NCBI RefSeq assembly: GCF_032854445.1
Contig: NC_088305.1
Coordinates: 16,371,606-16,435,605 of the forward strand
Direction: 5' to 3'
DNA from: Liolophura sinensis
Lineage: Eukaryota > Mollusca > Polyplacophora > Chitonida > Chitonidae
Length of the DNA: 64,000 bases
A model generated the notes under the pieces. The model saw only the letters and a list, made by a program, of their open reading frames with translations, made no database searches and had not been told where the DNA came from. Shown here piece after piece: positions 13,594 to 25,600 of this stretch (within the stretch, counting starts at the first letter, position 1; each line of letters starts with the position of its first letter). The position numbers and the translations under genes are program-made.

Positions 13594-14194
13594 ATGTCCT
13601 GATGATTCTTTGGTCTATGTCCTGGTGTTTCTTTAAAGCCTACATATATTACAATAATCCTTTGCACATTTATGTGAAGAACCTTTCATGTAATTGACTT
13701 ATACATGTAGAAGAGCCTTTTAAGGATCTTCACGAGGTGCCATCTTTGACTTGACGTAATTACATATAGGCTTACAGTTAGAGTTTCACTCCCACCAGAT
13801 GTTAAACTAAAGGCGTAGACAGTTTAATGGCAACGCACGGAAATCGCTTGTCTTCTCACAAAAGTGCCTTAAAACACGTGTCAGTTTTGACACAATAGCC
13901 GCATGGTTTAATTTCATATAAAACTGAGTTATAGTTACCGATTTGAATGGCCATCTCTTTTAGCGCTTATATTAACTGTTACTTTTGAGATATTACGAAG
14001 CAAGAAAAGATTCACTGCGGGTACCGGCAAAAAAAAGAGACCAAAAAAAGGCAAATCTTCATTATTTATCTGTTCTGTCTGTCGTGTGTCTCGGTCAATT
14101 ATTTTATCACACACTCTTCTCCTAGACGGCCCCTATATGACGAGCGTTATTTGACAGTTATATATGTACATGAGACCTGTACAACACAGGTATC

Positions 14195-14204
<10 letters not shown>

Positions 14205-14286
<82 letters not shown>
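14205..14286. repeat. (TA)n microsatellite
   Basis: About 40 uninterrupted TA dinucleotides. A diverged family-A SINE starts immediately after it. Confidence 0.95.
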
Positions 14287-14290
<4 letters not shown>

Positions 14291-14295
14291 CTTTA

Positions 14296-14514
14296 GAGGG
14301 TTTTTGGTGGTAGAGTGATTAGCGTGTTAGCGCAGCACAATGACCCAAGAGCCACTCACCAACGATACCGCTGTGAGTTCAGCTCCTGTCATGCGCGCAA
14401 TCTGCGGATGGGCGTTGGATTCCGTCGAGCTCTTCCTGCTTGGTTTCTTCTCACCACTATTCTGGCCGAAGTCGTATAAGTAAAGTACCAATGAAAGAAG
14501 TAGATAAATAAATA
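14296..14514 (+). mobile_element. SINE family A, diverged near-full copy
   Basis: Contains 'tagagtgattagcgtgtta' (A-box region), 'gctgtgagttcagctcc' (B-box region), a shortened body, and the end 'gtcgtataagtaaagtac' followed by an AGATAAATAAATA tail. Confidence 0.65.
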
Positions 14515-15170
14515 TGCCGTATATTACATTGACCTTCGGTAACTATTTAAAGTGAGCATAAACGCTGTGACGAATTGAGTCAGTTCCACTCAAAGCATAG
14601 CACAAAACTGTTTTCATTTCATTTCCTTTTGGAACGCCTTCTGTATAACGGATTATCGCTGTTTTGGCAAGAATTTCCGCCAATTTTCTACGGAAAATTT
14701 TGAAAATTATCAATTATTTTCTGTGAAATTATCATTCTATGAATTCCGCTAGGATCATTCCAGCAAGTTTCAGACAATCAAAATAATGTGAAAATCCATT
14801 TTAAAATATTGTCTCAAAAACCAGCTTAAAAACAATTGCTTTTGTGGAATTTGTTGGTAAGAAAAGAATGTAAGAAAATAATTGAAAGTATTCTGAACAC
14901 TGTTCTAGCCTTTCGGTTGAGACACACATTATTTTTGACTTCATGTTCGCATTAATCTTTGGATATGTATTGATTTAGAAAATTTACAAAGGTTTGTCTT
15001 TGCCAGTAAACGACTTTATATATATGCTTGAAAATATGAACAGGCCCACTGTTGGCCACATCAAGCCTTTATTTCTGCTCAAGAACACCCGAATTTGCTT
15101 AACTCAGAAATCGCTAATATTTCGTAGTATTTTAATGAAACCTGAAGGTCCATGGTGTACTCCGGGCACT
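14515..15170. other. Intergenic, no gene seen
   Basis: AT-rich. The frame starting at 14994 is open only because it runs into the 27-bp repeat. Confidence 0.4.
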
Positions 15171-15173
15171 GCG

Positions 15174-15302
15174 CTTTCTCCACACACCTCGCCGCTTTCT
15201 CCACACCCTAAACCTCCACCGCTTTCTCCACACCCTAAACCCCCGCCGCTTTCTCCACACCCTAAACCTCCACCGCTTTCTCCACACCCTAAACCTCCGC
15301 TC
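15174..15302. repeat. 27-bp minisatellite, about 4.5 copies
   Basis: The unit 'ccgctttctccacacccta' plus 'aacctcca' is repeated. Nine codons per unit gives Pro-rich frames on the plus strand and Arg/Trp-rich frames on the minus strand. Neither is supported as a gene. Confidence 0.9.
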
Positions 15303-15895
15303 CTTCATATAAATGAAAGGCCCTTGAAAACGTCGTTTTTCATCAGCCAAACAGTCATTCTAAGGAAACACAGCTATCACCCAAACGATTCTCAGAATAA
15401 AAACTCTCTACTCTCTATGCAAGTTGATTAAGAACGAAAACTTGGTGTTTGGCAAGGTGCCAACTGAACTGTACTGCAGATTTTAACTAGGTTGGAACCT
15501 TTCTAAGCCCTTCGCAGCCTGCAAGATATTCCTCCGCAGTGTCGCCTCTGGATGCGCCAGTCGCGACGTCTGCAATTGTGCGTCAGGGAGCTCATGCTAT
15601 TTTTCGATGGGTTTCTGTATTTTGCATAGATATGCGGTAAACGCCTTTCACACGGCTGTCAGTTAGAACGGCGTGAAGACCAATGGTTTTCGCCTAAGGC
15701 ATCAAACTAATCAAGGTAATTAATACCTGAGAATCTAATAAACCTTTAGCTGGGGGCTCGTTTATCAAATTAATACCCTTTCAGATGACATGCTATGTCG
15801 TAGCACAGTGATTCGTGCCCGCTTTTTTTTTTTTTTTTTTTTTTTTGCAGGAGTATCAAAACTGTAGACAAACACATGATCAAGTAGGCCTCTAT

Positions 15896-16300
15896 ATACG
15901 GACGTCTATTGATGCCACTGTAAATTTTAAAAAATGTGTCCAGCTTATTCGTTTAGATTACTATTATTATTACAGTTACCATTTTTATTACGGATTACTA
16001 TTCCGTTTTAACAAATTTCTACATCGTTATAACGAATTAGCAAATCGTTTCAGCGGATTGCTATTCCGTGAAAACGAATCAGTAATCCGTGAAAACGGAA
16101 TAGTTATCCGTTAAATCATTTGCAAATCGTTATAACGTATAGCCAATCCGTTATAAAACGATTTGGTAATTCTTTATAACGATTTAGTTATTTGTGAAAA
16201 CGGAATAGTAATCCGTAAGAATAACAATGATAGTAAAAGGGAATAGCAATCCTTAGCTGGACACATTTTTAATTTACACTGGCACCAATAGGCTTCCGTA
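15896..16300. mobile_element. Long inverted-repeat (foldback/MITE-like) element
   Basis: The left arm from 15896 ('tacggacgtctattgatgcc', then 'aaaatgtgtccagctta') is matched by the reverse complement of the right arm ending at 16300 ('tacggaagcctattggtgcc', then 'aaaatgtgtccagctaa'). Pairing continues inward through 'ttacggattactattccgtt' on both sides, so nearly the whole 405 bp forms one imperfect palindrome centred near 16100. The interior is made of permuted 'aatccgt', 'cggaatagt' and 'cgttataacga' words. No coding capacity. A non-autonomous DNA element is the simplest reading. Confidence 0.7.
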
Positions 16301-16369
16301 CCTACACCAAGTTTTGTCGTCTGTGCACACAAAAACATTTGTTCTTGGCGACTTCTTTGTTGTTTCAGG

Positions 16370-17515
16370 CTCTGTATGTTTGGGGTGGTTCCAGTGATAG
16401 GTTCCTGGGTGTTTGTCATGTCTGGTGTCTTTTGGTGTCCTAAGACTTTGTAAGATGTCATTTCTGGTGCCTTTGGTCGTTATTAGCCTGGTTGAGCTCT
16501 CATATGTGATGGGGTATCTAAAAATGGGTGGATGTAGTGTCAGAAGTCTTTGGTCATTATAAGCTTTGATGAGATGTGGCTGGTGTGTTTGTTATTGAAA
16601 CCGGATGCGGGCATGCTTCCTCTCCTACACATTTTCCTCAAAACAGGAAAGGCGATATTTGAAAAAGAGTGCGAGATTTAATCAATCGAGATTAGGACGA
16701 AAATGCGACATTCTGATGAGGTTCCAACGAAATTCCGTCAAGAATGTTGTCTGACTCTGTGGTGTTTTTGTCTCGGTGGGATGTCGTGTCAGGTGTGTTT
16801 GTCCATCCTGCGTCTGGGTGGGATGTCATGTCTGATGTGTTCGTCCATCCTGCGTCTGGGTGGGATGTCATGTCTGGTGTGTTTGTCCATCCTACATCTG
16901 GGTAGGGTGTCATATCTGATGTGTTTGTCCATCCTGCGTCTGGGTGGGATGTCATGTCTGATGTGTTTGTCCATCCTGGGTCTGGGTGGGATGTCATATC
17001 TGCCGCGTTTGTCCATCCTGCGTCTGGGTAGGATGTCATGTCTGGTGTGTTTGTCCATCCTGCGTCTGGGTGGGATGTCATGTCTGATGTGTTTGTCCAT
17101 CCTACATCTGGGTAGGGTGTCATATCTGATGTGTTTGTCCATCCTGCGTCTGGGTGGGATGTCATGTCTGATGTGTTTGTCCATCCTGCGTCTGGGTGGG
17201 ATGTCATGTCTGATGTGTTTGTCCATCCTGCGTCTGGGTAGGATGTCATGTCTGGTGTGTTTGTCCATCCTACATCTGGGTAGGGTGTCATATCTGCTGC
17301 GTTTGTCCATCCTGCGTCTGGGTGGGATGTCATGTCTGGTGTGTTTATCCTGTCTGTACCTGCGTGGGATGTCATATCTGATGTCATCCTGCGTCTGGGT
17401 GGGATGTCATATCTGATGTGTTTGTCCATCCTGCGTCTGGGTGGGATGCCATGTCTGGCGCGTTTGTCCATCCTGCGCCAGGATGGGATGTCATGTCTGG
17501 TTTGTTTGTCCTGCT
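16370..17515. repeat. 42-bp minisatellite, about 17 clear copies plus degenerate flank
   Basis: From about 16770 the unit 'gtttgtccatcctgcgtctg' plus 'ggtgggatgtcatgtctgatgt' repeats every 42 bp. 16370-16600 carries degenerate related words. A variant with 'ctacatctgggtagggtgtc' recurs near 16890, 17100 and 17270, pointing to block duplication. Since 42 is a multiple of three, long frames are open on both strands (up to 276 codons on the minus strand). I treat these as artefacts. Confidence 0.9.
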
Positions 17516-17521
17516 CACCCA

Positions 17522-17705
17522 TTTATATCATACTGACACCAGGGCAAACAGTTCTCTTTCCTTGCTATAACCTCTTGGTGCTGAGGACTAAGCAAGGCCA
17601 CAATATGTACCATTTTTGAAGCATTTCATATAACCTGATCCGGGTTTGATCCCTGGTCTTCAGACTTTGAGGCCGACGATCATTTTTGTACTAACAGGGT
17701 GACTT
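17522..17705 (-). mobile_element. SINE family B fragment, minus strand
   Basis: Contains 'atactgacaccagggcaaac', 'ctctttccttgctataacct' and, towards its tRNA-like head, 'tccgggtttgatccctgg'. It aligns with the copies at 11338 and 52770. The distal tail is missing; it abuts the 42-bp array. Confidence 0.6.
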
Positions 17706-19513
17706 AGCACACTGGGTGTGCTCAATAATTTGGTGCCATAATGCAGATAAATGATTTGATGAAAATAATAAAATAGAGCTAAAGAAAAGAAAGACGCTGT
17801 TACTTTCAGAGTGCCTCTAGTCGGGATCGAACTCTTGCCCTCATCAAATACAGCATCTCCATTCTCGAAACTCGCATATTGTTGCTCGGCTCAGCGTCAG
17901 TCGTTGATGAAGACAAAGTGGGTTCAGCAGGTGCTGAGTGGGGCACTGACATCCTCCCTGTGCGTTTATCGGCACGGTGAGTGTGTTATAAACCATTAAC
18001 GCCATGCCCAATAAACGTCACCCTCACACGCACAGATGTACGTACAGTACGTGGTATGTGTTGCCTATCGGTTTGCTCGTCAGAGTAGCCTCCCCTGAAA
18101 CAGACCGTTACAAGTACAAAGGGAATAAATATTTACAAGCAGTAAAAATTCCACTATCCCAATATATGGAGGGCTTGCAACAATCAGTAGTGTGTGTTTT
18201 GATTCATATTTTACTTACATGTACTTTGATTTGTATTTACCCTCTTAAACACTGTAGTCGAGAATAAATTCTTTTTCATGGCGGTGATTTTATTGGGTTA
18301 TTTAGTTAGATATAATTAGGTAGTCGGTGGCGTCGGAAAGGAATTGAAAGTGGGGGGAGGAGGGGGCCACCTATCACAACCCATTAGGCGAGGGTCCAGG
18401 GGCAGCCTAGGCCCCGGAAGTCCCGCGACCCTAGACTGCGGTACATGAAATCTCAGCCACTTTTGGGCACCGAGAGATGGGGTCTGAAGTATATAGAGCC
18501 GTGAAAGTGAATTGCAGCAAAAAAAAAGAGTTTTTAAAAGCACATTAGACCCCCAGACCCCCAACCCTAGATTGCCACAGACGTATTCTTGAATAGCAAA
18601 GTTGGGCCACCGAATCGACACACCGGTAATTTAAAAAAGTTTATAAGTGTGTCACAGCACATTAGACGATTTTTCAGCCATTCAAAGTTAACTGATACCC
18701 CTTGGTAATTAAAAGAGTGCGGAGCCATGAAAAAATCGACAAAAATAATTAACACGTTTAAAGTCAGTACCCCGAATTTAGGGCGTTTGGGCTCCTACTT
18801 GGAAAGCTGGGGACTGGCTTAAATATCACAGCCACAGATGAGCATCTTCGGAGAAATTTTTCACTATGTCCCTTTAAAAAGCTTCGTGAACAGTCTTAAC
18901 TGATCTCGAGAAAACAAAGAATTTCAAAATTCTTAACAGAATTTAAATTTCTCAGGCACGTAAAAATTGGAGGGTTCACTGGTAGTAGACCTACTGAAGA
19001 ATACTTCACAAATACTCAGAAGGCAGAACATGAACTAGAAAGTCATTATTGACTAATATTAAATATGCTTTTTGAAGGTCTATTGCCTTTACAGAAGAAA
19101 AGAGGGAATTTTTTATGGTGGGAATTTAGGGTTTTTGAAGGCATCAAATGATTTGTGTAAAGTACAAGTCTAAAACATTTTGAATAATTGCGAATTTATA
19201 AGAGGGATGGTTTTTTTTGTTTTTGTTTTTTGTTGTTGTTGTTTGTTACCTGATACATACAGGTCTGTAAGACTATGCTCACTGCACCATGGCTTGCGAT
19301 CATCGTATCGTAGAGAGCCTCATCTGGGGAATCCCCCGAAACGCAGCCTCGGTTTGGCTATACACTCATGTTGCTTCTTTTTTGCGCCATGTGCAAACCA
19401 GCAAGACGTGTTTCTAAACGATTTCAGCACAAACTGAAATAGATTAGACGATTTTCACCGAGATTTACAGGATATTTTATACCACTTTATACCTGAGAGA
19501 GCGTTAGTGTAGC
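17706..19513. other. Spacer upstream of EXOG, no gene seen
   Basis: No coding exon was recognised. The EXOG promoter must lie at its right end, but no TATA box or other element is clear. A TAG at 19505 closes the EXOG frame just upstream of its ATG. Confidence 0.4.
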
Positions 19514-19688
19514 ATGCGTGTGTTTGGGTCGTACAGTCGTGGATTTTTGTCCGGCTCAGCGTTGTCCTTATCATGTTGTGCAGTGTGGTACGGTCTTCTT
19601 TCCCCGCCGGGACTTCGCTGTGAACGGCCGCATCTCAGTGACAGCAATCTGCCCGTGTCATCTGTGGTGGACACAGACCACTCACTAG
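19514..19688 (+). CDS. EXOG: EXOG exon 1 (signal anchor)
   Basis: 58 codons plus one base, donor CTAG|GTGAAC. It encodes MRVFGSYSRGFLSGSALSLS and a hydrophobic stretch to about residue 31. SRGFLSG resembles the SRRFLSG of human EXOG. The phase-1 end plus AG at the next exon makes Glu59. Total length then matches the family, which supports this otherwise weakly conserved exon. Confidence 0.75.
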
Positions 19689-22600
19689 GTGAACTAAATG
19701 AATAAGGAGTGAATGAATGTACCATGTGTGAAATGCAATCAGGGTTAGGAAATTATATGGTTGCTGTCCAGATTTATTACAGTTACCCCTGCATGGGCCT
19801 GTAAATGTTAAGTTGAGTTTAATGCGTTACGTTAATCTTAGTAATGTGACTCTCAAAATCCCTAGGCTGGTTTTATGCATTTTTTCTGCCAACACTTGGT
19901 AGTCTTCGCCAAATTATGTGGTCAAGTCCATCCTTTACAAGTTGTCATAGACTTCTGGTATTCGAAATTCTGGCTTCAGTAATGACTGATGACATACAAA
20001 GTTTGTCCCTTATTAAAGCTGTTGGTTCCAACCCCCCAACAGGGTGAGGGTCATTTCTGGTGAATAAGTATACCAATATTTTCACATTTGATGTGTTTTC
20101 ATGCGGGCCGTACTTTGTTTTCGTTTGCTAGAGGACATCCATCAACTAGATACGAGTCGTGAGATCCTAAAGTATGGAGTCCCTGACCGAGGCCCTGTGG
20201 TGCGATCATACAGTGGTCATGCTCTTGCTTATGACCAGGCGAGGCGGGTGCCTGTGTGGGTGGCTGAGCACCTCACACCGGACAGTGTTGTGGGTAAGGG
20301 CAGTAAGGTGACAGTAAAATTGTAAGGCTGTGTACAGTGATCACACACTGATGTACAACAATGTGAGGCGGGTGCCTGTGTGGGTGGCTGAGCACCTCAC
20401 ACCTGACAGTGTCATGGGTAAGGGCAGTAAGGTGACAGTAAAACTGTAAGGCTGTGTACAGTGGTCACAAACTGATGTACGACCATGTGAGGCGGTGCCT
20501 GTGTGGGTGGCTGAGCACCTCACACCAGACAGTGTACTGGGTAAGGGCAGTAAGGTGACAGTAAAACTGCAAGGCTGTGTACAGTGGTCACAAACTGATG
20601 TACGACCATGTGAGGCGGTGCCTGTGTGGGTGGCTGAGCACCTCACACCAGACAGTGTCGTGGGTAAGGGCAGTAAGGTGACAGTAAAACTGTAAGGCTG
20701 TGTACAGTGGTCACAAACTGATGTACGACCATGTGAGGCGGTGCCTGTGTGGGTGGCTGAGCACCTCACCCCTGACAGTGTCGTGGGTAAGGGCAGTAAG
20801 GTGACAGTAAAACTGTAAGGCTGTGTACAGTGGTCACAAACTGATGTACGACCATGTGAGGCGGTGCCTGTGTGGGTGGCTGAGCACCTCACCCCTGACA
20901 GTGTCGTGGGTAAGGGCAGTAAGGTGACAGTAAAACTGTAAGGCTGTGTACAGTGGTCACACACTGATGTACAACCATGTGAGGCGGGTGCCTGTGTAGG
21001 TGGCTGAACACCTCACCCCTGACAGTGTACTGGGTAAGGGCAGTAAGGTGACAGTTAAACTGTAAGGCTGTGTACAGTGGTCACAAACTGATGTACGACC
21101 ATGTGAGGCGGGTGCCTGTGTGGGTGCCTGACCACCTCACACCAGACAGTGTCATGGGTAAGGGCAGTAAGGTGACAGTAAAACTGTAAGGCTGTGTACA
21201 GTGGTCACCATAAAACTGACTACTGTACCACTTTATATATGAAAAGTGAGTATAGAGTTAAACAACAATCAAATTTGAAATACATGTAAATAAATAGATA
21301 TTGGAATTCGTCAACCTATTCAGATGTTTGCAAGGTGTTTATTCAAACATATTCAAGACTGATGATACTATATTTTCTGGGAGGCCCTGATATTGGACAA
21401 CCCAACCAGGGTAGATTTGTCTTAAAAATCAAAGTGAAAAAGTACATAAATTACGCTAAAAGTTGCTCTTTCATAGCTGAATAGGTTGAGGGATTAGGGC
21501 ATATGTACTTAATAATATGTTGATCAGCCCCATCAGTGGTCTCAATGTTCAGTCATTCACTCGTTTTTAAGAGCTCTAAATAAAAATGATGACCTCTAAT
21601 TGAGTCCAAGTTATCGGAAAAGATGATATCTCCTGCGTGAATACAATATTCATAATTTCAGTCCCATATTGTATAATGGTAAATTTGTTGAATTTTAGGA
21701 ACTTTTTTGTTTTGCAAAGTCTATGAATGACAAAATGTAATCTATTTCAGACATTTAAATCATAGAAAAAGACCTTATGTTGTGTCAAGGTAATCAGTCT
21801 GAAGAGCCTGAGATATTTTGTTTATCCCTGCTTATTGTAGGTCCTGCTCATAGAAAGCACTCCAAGTTCAAGCCTGATCCGAACATCCCAGCCATGTTCA
21901 GCGCTCAGAACAAGGATTTCTTGCAAAGTGGGGGCTGGTCTCGGGGCCACATGGCACCCGCAGGGGACTTTAAACATAGCCAGGTCAGTGCTCAGAACAG
22001 TGATTTCTTATAGAGTTGGGTCTAGTCTTGGGGACACATGGCACGTGGGAGTTCTAACAGCCAGGTGGGTGCTCAGAGCAAGAATTTGCTACAGAGTGGG
22101 ATCTGGTCTTGGGGAGACATGGCACGTGGGAGTTCTAACAGCCAGGTGGGTGCTCAGAGCAAGAATTTGCTACAGAGTGGGATCTGGTCTTGGGGAGACA
22201 TGGCACGTGGGAGTTCTAACAGCCAGGTGGGTGCTCAGAGCAAGAATTTGCTACAGAGTGGGATCTGGTCTTGGGGAGACATGGCACCTGCAGGGGACTT
22301 CTGACAGCCAGGACTTGCTCTCAGAGCAAAGATTTCTTACAGAGTGGAGTCTAGTCTTGTTCAGCTGTGGGGGTACACATGGCACCCATGGGGACTTCTG
22401 ACAGCTAGGTGAGTGCTAAGAACAAGTATTTCTTACAGTGTGGGGTCTGACAACACATGGAACTGGGACAGACTGCTTGCTGTGTTATTCTTTTATCTAG
22501 TGCTCCTTTACTGAGACGACTTACCAACACATGGAACTGTGACAGACTGCTTGCTGTGTTATTCTTCTTCAGGACAGACTAGGGTGAATGCATGGAACTT

Positions 22601-25600
22601 CGGACACTTTTTAGGGTGAATGCATGGAACTTCGGACGCTTTTTAGGGTGAATGCATGGAACTTCGGACACTTTTTAGGGTGAATGCATGGAACTTCAGA
22701 CACTCTTTAGGGTGAATGCATGGAACTTCAGACACTCTTTAGGGTGAATGCATGGAACTTCAGACACTCTTTAGGGTGAATGCATGGAACTTTGGACACT
22801 ATTGGCCATTGTCTGAAAAGCACTAAATATTTTCTCCAGGTATGATTATTAGCGGCGATCTACATGTACCATGGAGAATATGAACATAAGGTCACTCACA
22901 GCTATTCTGTATGCCGTTATTGGTCACCTTATTTTTTTTAATATACATTTTTATATGTAGAAACTGATTTTTTTTACACAGTAACAAATTCAAAACCCTG
23001 AGCCTGCTTGCACAGAGATCTTAGCTACAATCGATTGTAGACCCTGCACTTGAGTTTAGAATTGATTGTAAAACTAAGTTGTGCCGTTAGCACAAAGGAA
23101 TTGTAAGGTGATTGTAAATTTTTGAAGTTACAATTGCAATCGTAGGTCAAATTTGACTTATACATAATGGAGGCCCATGTGCTGGTCGAGAACATTTATT
23201 GCGTACAGTTTCCAAAGAGTTCTACGACTACGTGATTCAGCAGTTTACAACTGCAGCATGAAAAACTACTTGTAGCCTCTTCTCGAGACAATTACATTGC
23301 CCATATTTGCAAACCAAGTCCAAAATTACCAACAGTATATGTGTTAAAGGCACGTATTTATATGTGACGTTAATTTTTGGTGAGTGGGTGCTTATGGTTT
23401 AACGCCATACTTATCAATTTTTGAGTCGTATAACGACGAAGGAGTCCTTAGAGTGCATGTAATGTGCCTCCTTGTTACAGGACGGATTTCCACTGTTCTT
23501 TTATCTAGTGCTCCTTTACTGAGACGACTTACCAAAGGCAAGTAAGCCACCCCACCCTAGGATTGATCTTGCATGTACTGCCCCCGGGAGTGGATGCTCT
23601 ACCCACTGAGCCGTCGGGGAGGGTCTTTAATATTGGGGTGATTGTTAATATTTACAACTGGGTCAAGCCAATTGTTATTTCTGATTGCTAACTTCAACTG
23701 TCCTGCTTTGTGCAGGAGAGTGTCAATTGATGTCATCTTGGGCTTACGATCCCCAGAGCTGGAGAATATTTCCTGGATTCTCCCTTCAACTCTGTCAGAA
23801 GACTTGAAGCCAAATGTACATGTTTGGACGGGGCCAATCTTATTGTTGAGGACTTCAGAAGGGGAGTTTGGTACAGTGTAAAACACCAATCAAATAAATA
23901 AATAAATAAATATATGGAAGGGGAGTTAGCCAAACGTCTGAAGTTCCCCAACTTTACCATGCGTTTAGTGGCATTTATACATGACGTTCATCCTGGAAGA
24001 AAGGGTCTCATACATTTGTAACAAATGAATTAAAAGTTGTAGACTTAAATGAGCAGGAAAAGTGCTAGCTCCAAAAACTTTTTCCGACTCTTATAAGCCG
24101 CATACTAGTTTGCAAAAATCTTCCGAGAGCCGGGCAGTCTTATGAGTAACAGATAGGGGGAAAACATGTCACTTTGCAGTTTTACCCCTTGGTTATTATT
24201 TATTTTGAAGCATACATACCAACACATTCACCCCTGGCCCCCCCACCCCTCCCCCCCCCCTCCAAAAAAAAAAAAAAAAAAATGATAATATCAGCCATAT
24301 ATTGGCTACTTTCGGGAACTTCGAAGGTAACATTGGCCTATGCTTAAACATTTTTCGTGAAATTTGTATGAAAACTAAACTTTTTGTGGGTAAAGTATCA
24401 TATTACATAATTTACAGTCTGATTGGTATAAGCGCCCAACAGGATGAGAGCCCTAATGCTTTCCGCAACAAAAAGGATTCTTGATATGGCCCTGAAGCAG
24501 GATCATGAGGATTCTTAACCGCTGACTGCAGTGTTTAATAATAGGCCCTAACTCACAAATTTATGTGGCTCTCGCAAGACTTCCACAGAAGTCGAGCCTG
24601 GCATAGTAAAGTAGTCAAATTAAGGCCCGATCACCTTGTATATGCATGGCTGAGATAAGGGAGATAATCGCATGCGTAATCTCCGAGTTGTGTCCCTTGT
24701 TCCCCTTTTGTATATAGATGTTAAAGGAATACAGATTCTATGCTGATTGACCAACAGTGGAGATAGGCATTATTTGGTTATAGCATGTAGCCTACAGTAA
24801 GTATTATTATGCGTGGAGTGCCCATAATACAGCGTACGCTAGGCATATCATTGCCTGGACTTGTCTGTCTCTCACATCGGCCAATCAGGTAATGAATGAT
24901 TCTATACAGATTTAAGAAAACGGTTTAAGCGAAACTGACATATTTATTTTATATTTTCTAGGCAGCCATGAACTCCACGTTTTACCTGACAAATGTGGTC
25001 CCGCAGAACTATGAGAACAACGCCGGTTATTGGAACAGATTTGAAATCTTCTGTCGTGATCTCACACGGAGTTTCAGTGACATTCGAGTGTTCACAGGGC
25101 CTTTATTCTTACCCAATGTTGTGGAGGGACAGAAAAAATACGTGAAATATGAGGTATGTGTCCGCATTAATTAGAATTATGTTTTGTTTCCTCTCACCAT
25201 AGTGCAGGCTGCTGTATATATATATTTTTGTATGGGATAAAACACCAATTAAGAAAAAAAAATATAAATAAATAAATAATTCAACTTAGTACATTGATTC
25301 CTATGCTTTTCAGTCGCTAGGGTTCAAATCCAGCCTAGTAGAGGACAATTTTATATTCGTCTGCTTTCACTGCATCTTAGTGGCAGTAACTAATCAACAA
25401 CTCTGCAGTGGATTTGCACAGCCTAGACGTTAGTCTCGCTGGTTTCTCACTTATGTGGTGTACATACAGTGTTTGTAAGTAACAGTTTTGGGGAAAGTTC
25501 ATCAGTCATTTGCAGGAGGTTGTTGGTTTACCCCAGGCTTTCCAGTTTCCAGTGTGATCATGTAAGTGAACAATTCTTCACTATGGCAATGAACAATCAA

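Noticed and set aside
16692-17522. 276-codon minus-strand and 237-codon plus-strand frames
   Set aside because: Both lie wholly in the 42-bp minisatellite and are mutual shadows.
20341-20964. 207-codon minus-strand frame of CDHCTQPYS-type repeats
   Set aside because: It is antisense to the array copied from EXOG exon 2; the homology to EXOG is on the plus strand.
23599-23889. 96-codon minus-strand frame in EXOG intron 3
   Set aside because: It runs between two SINE pieces and its C-terminal end is SINE sequence. No known domain.
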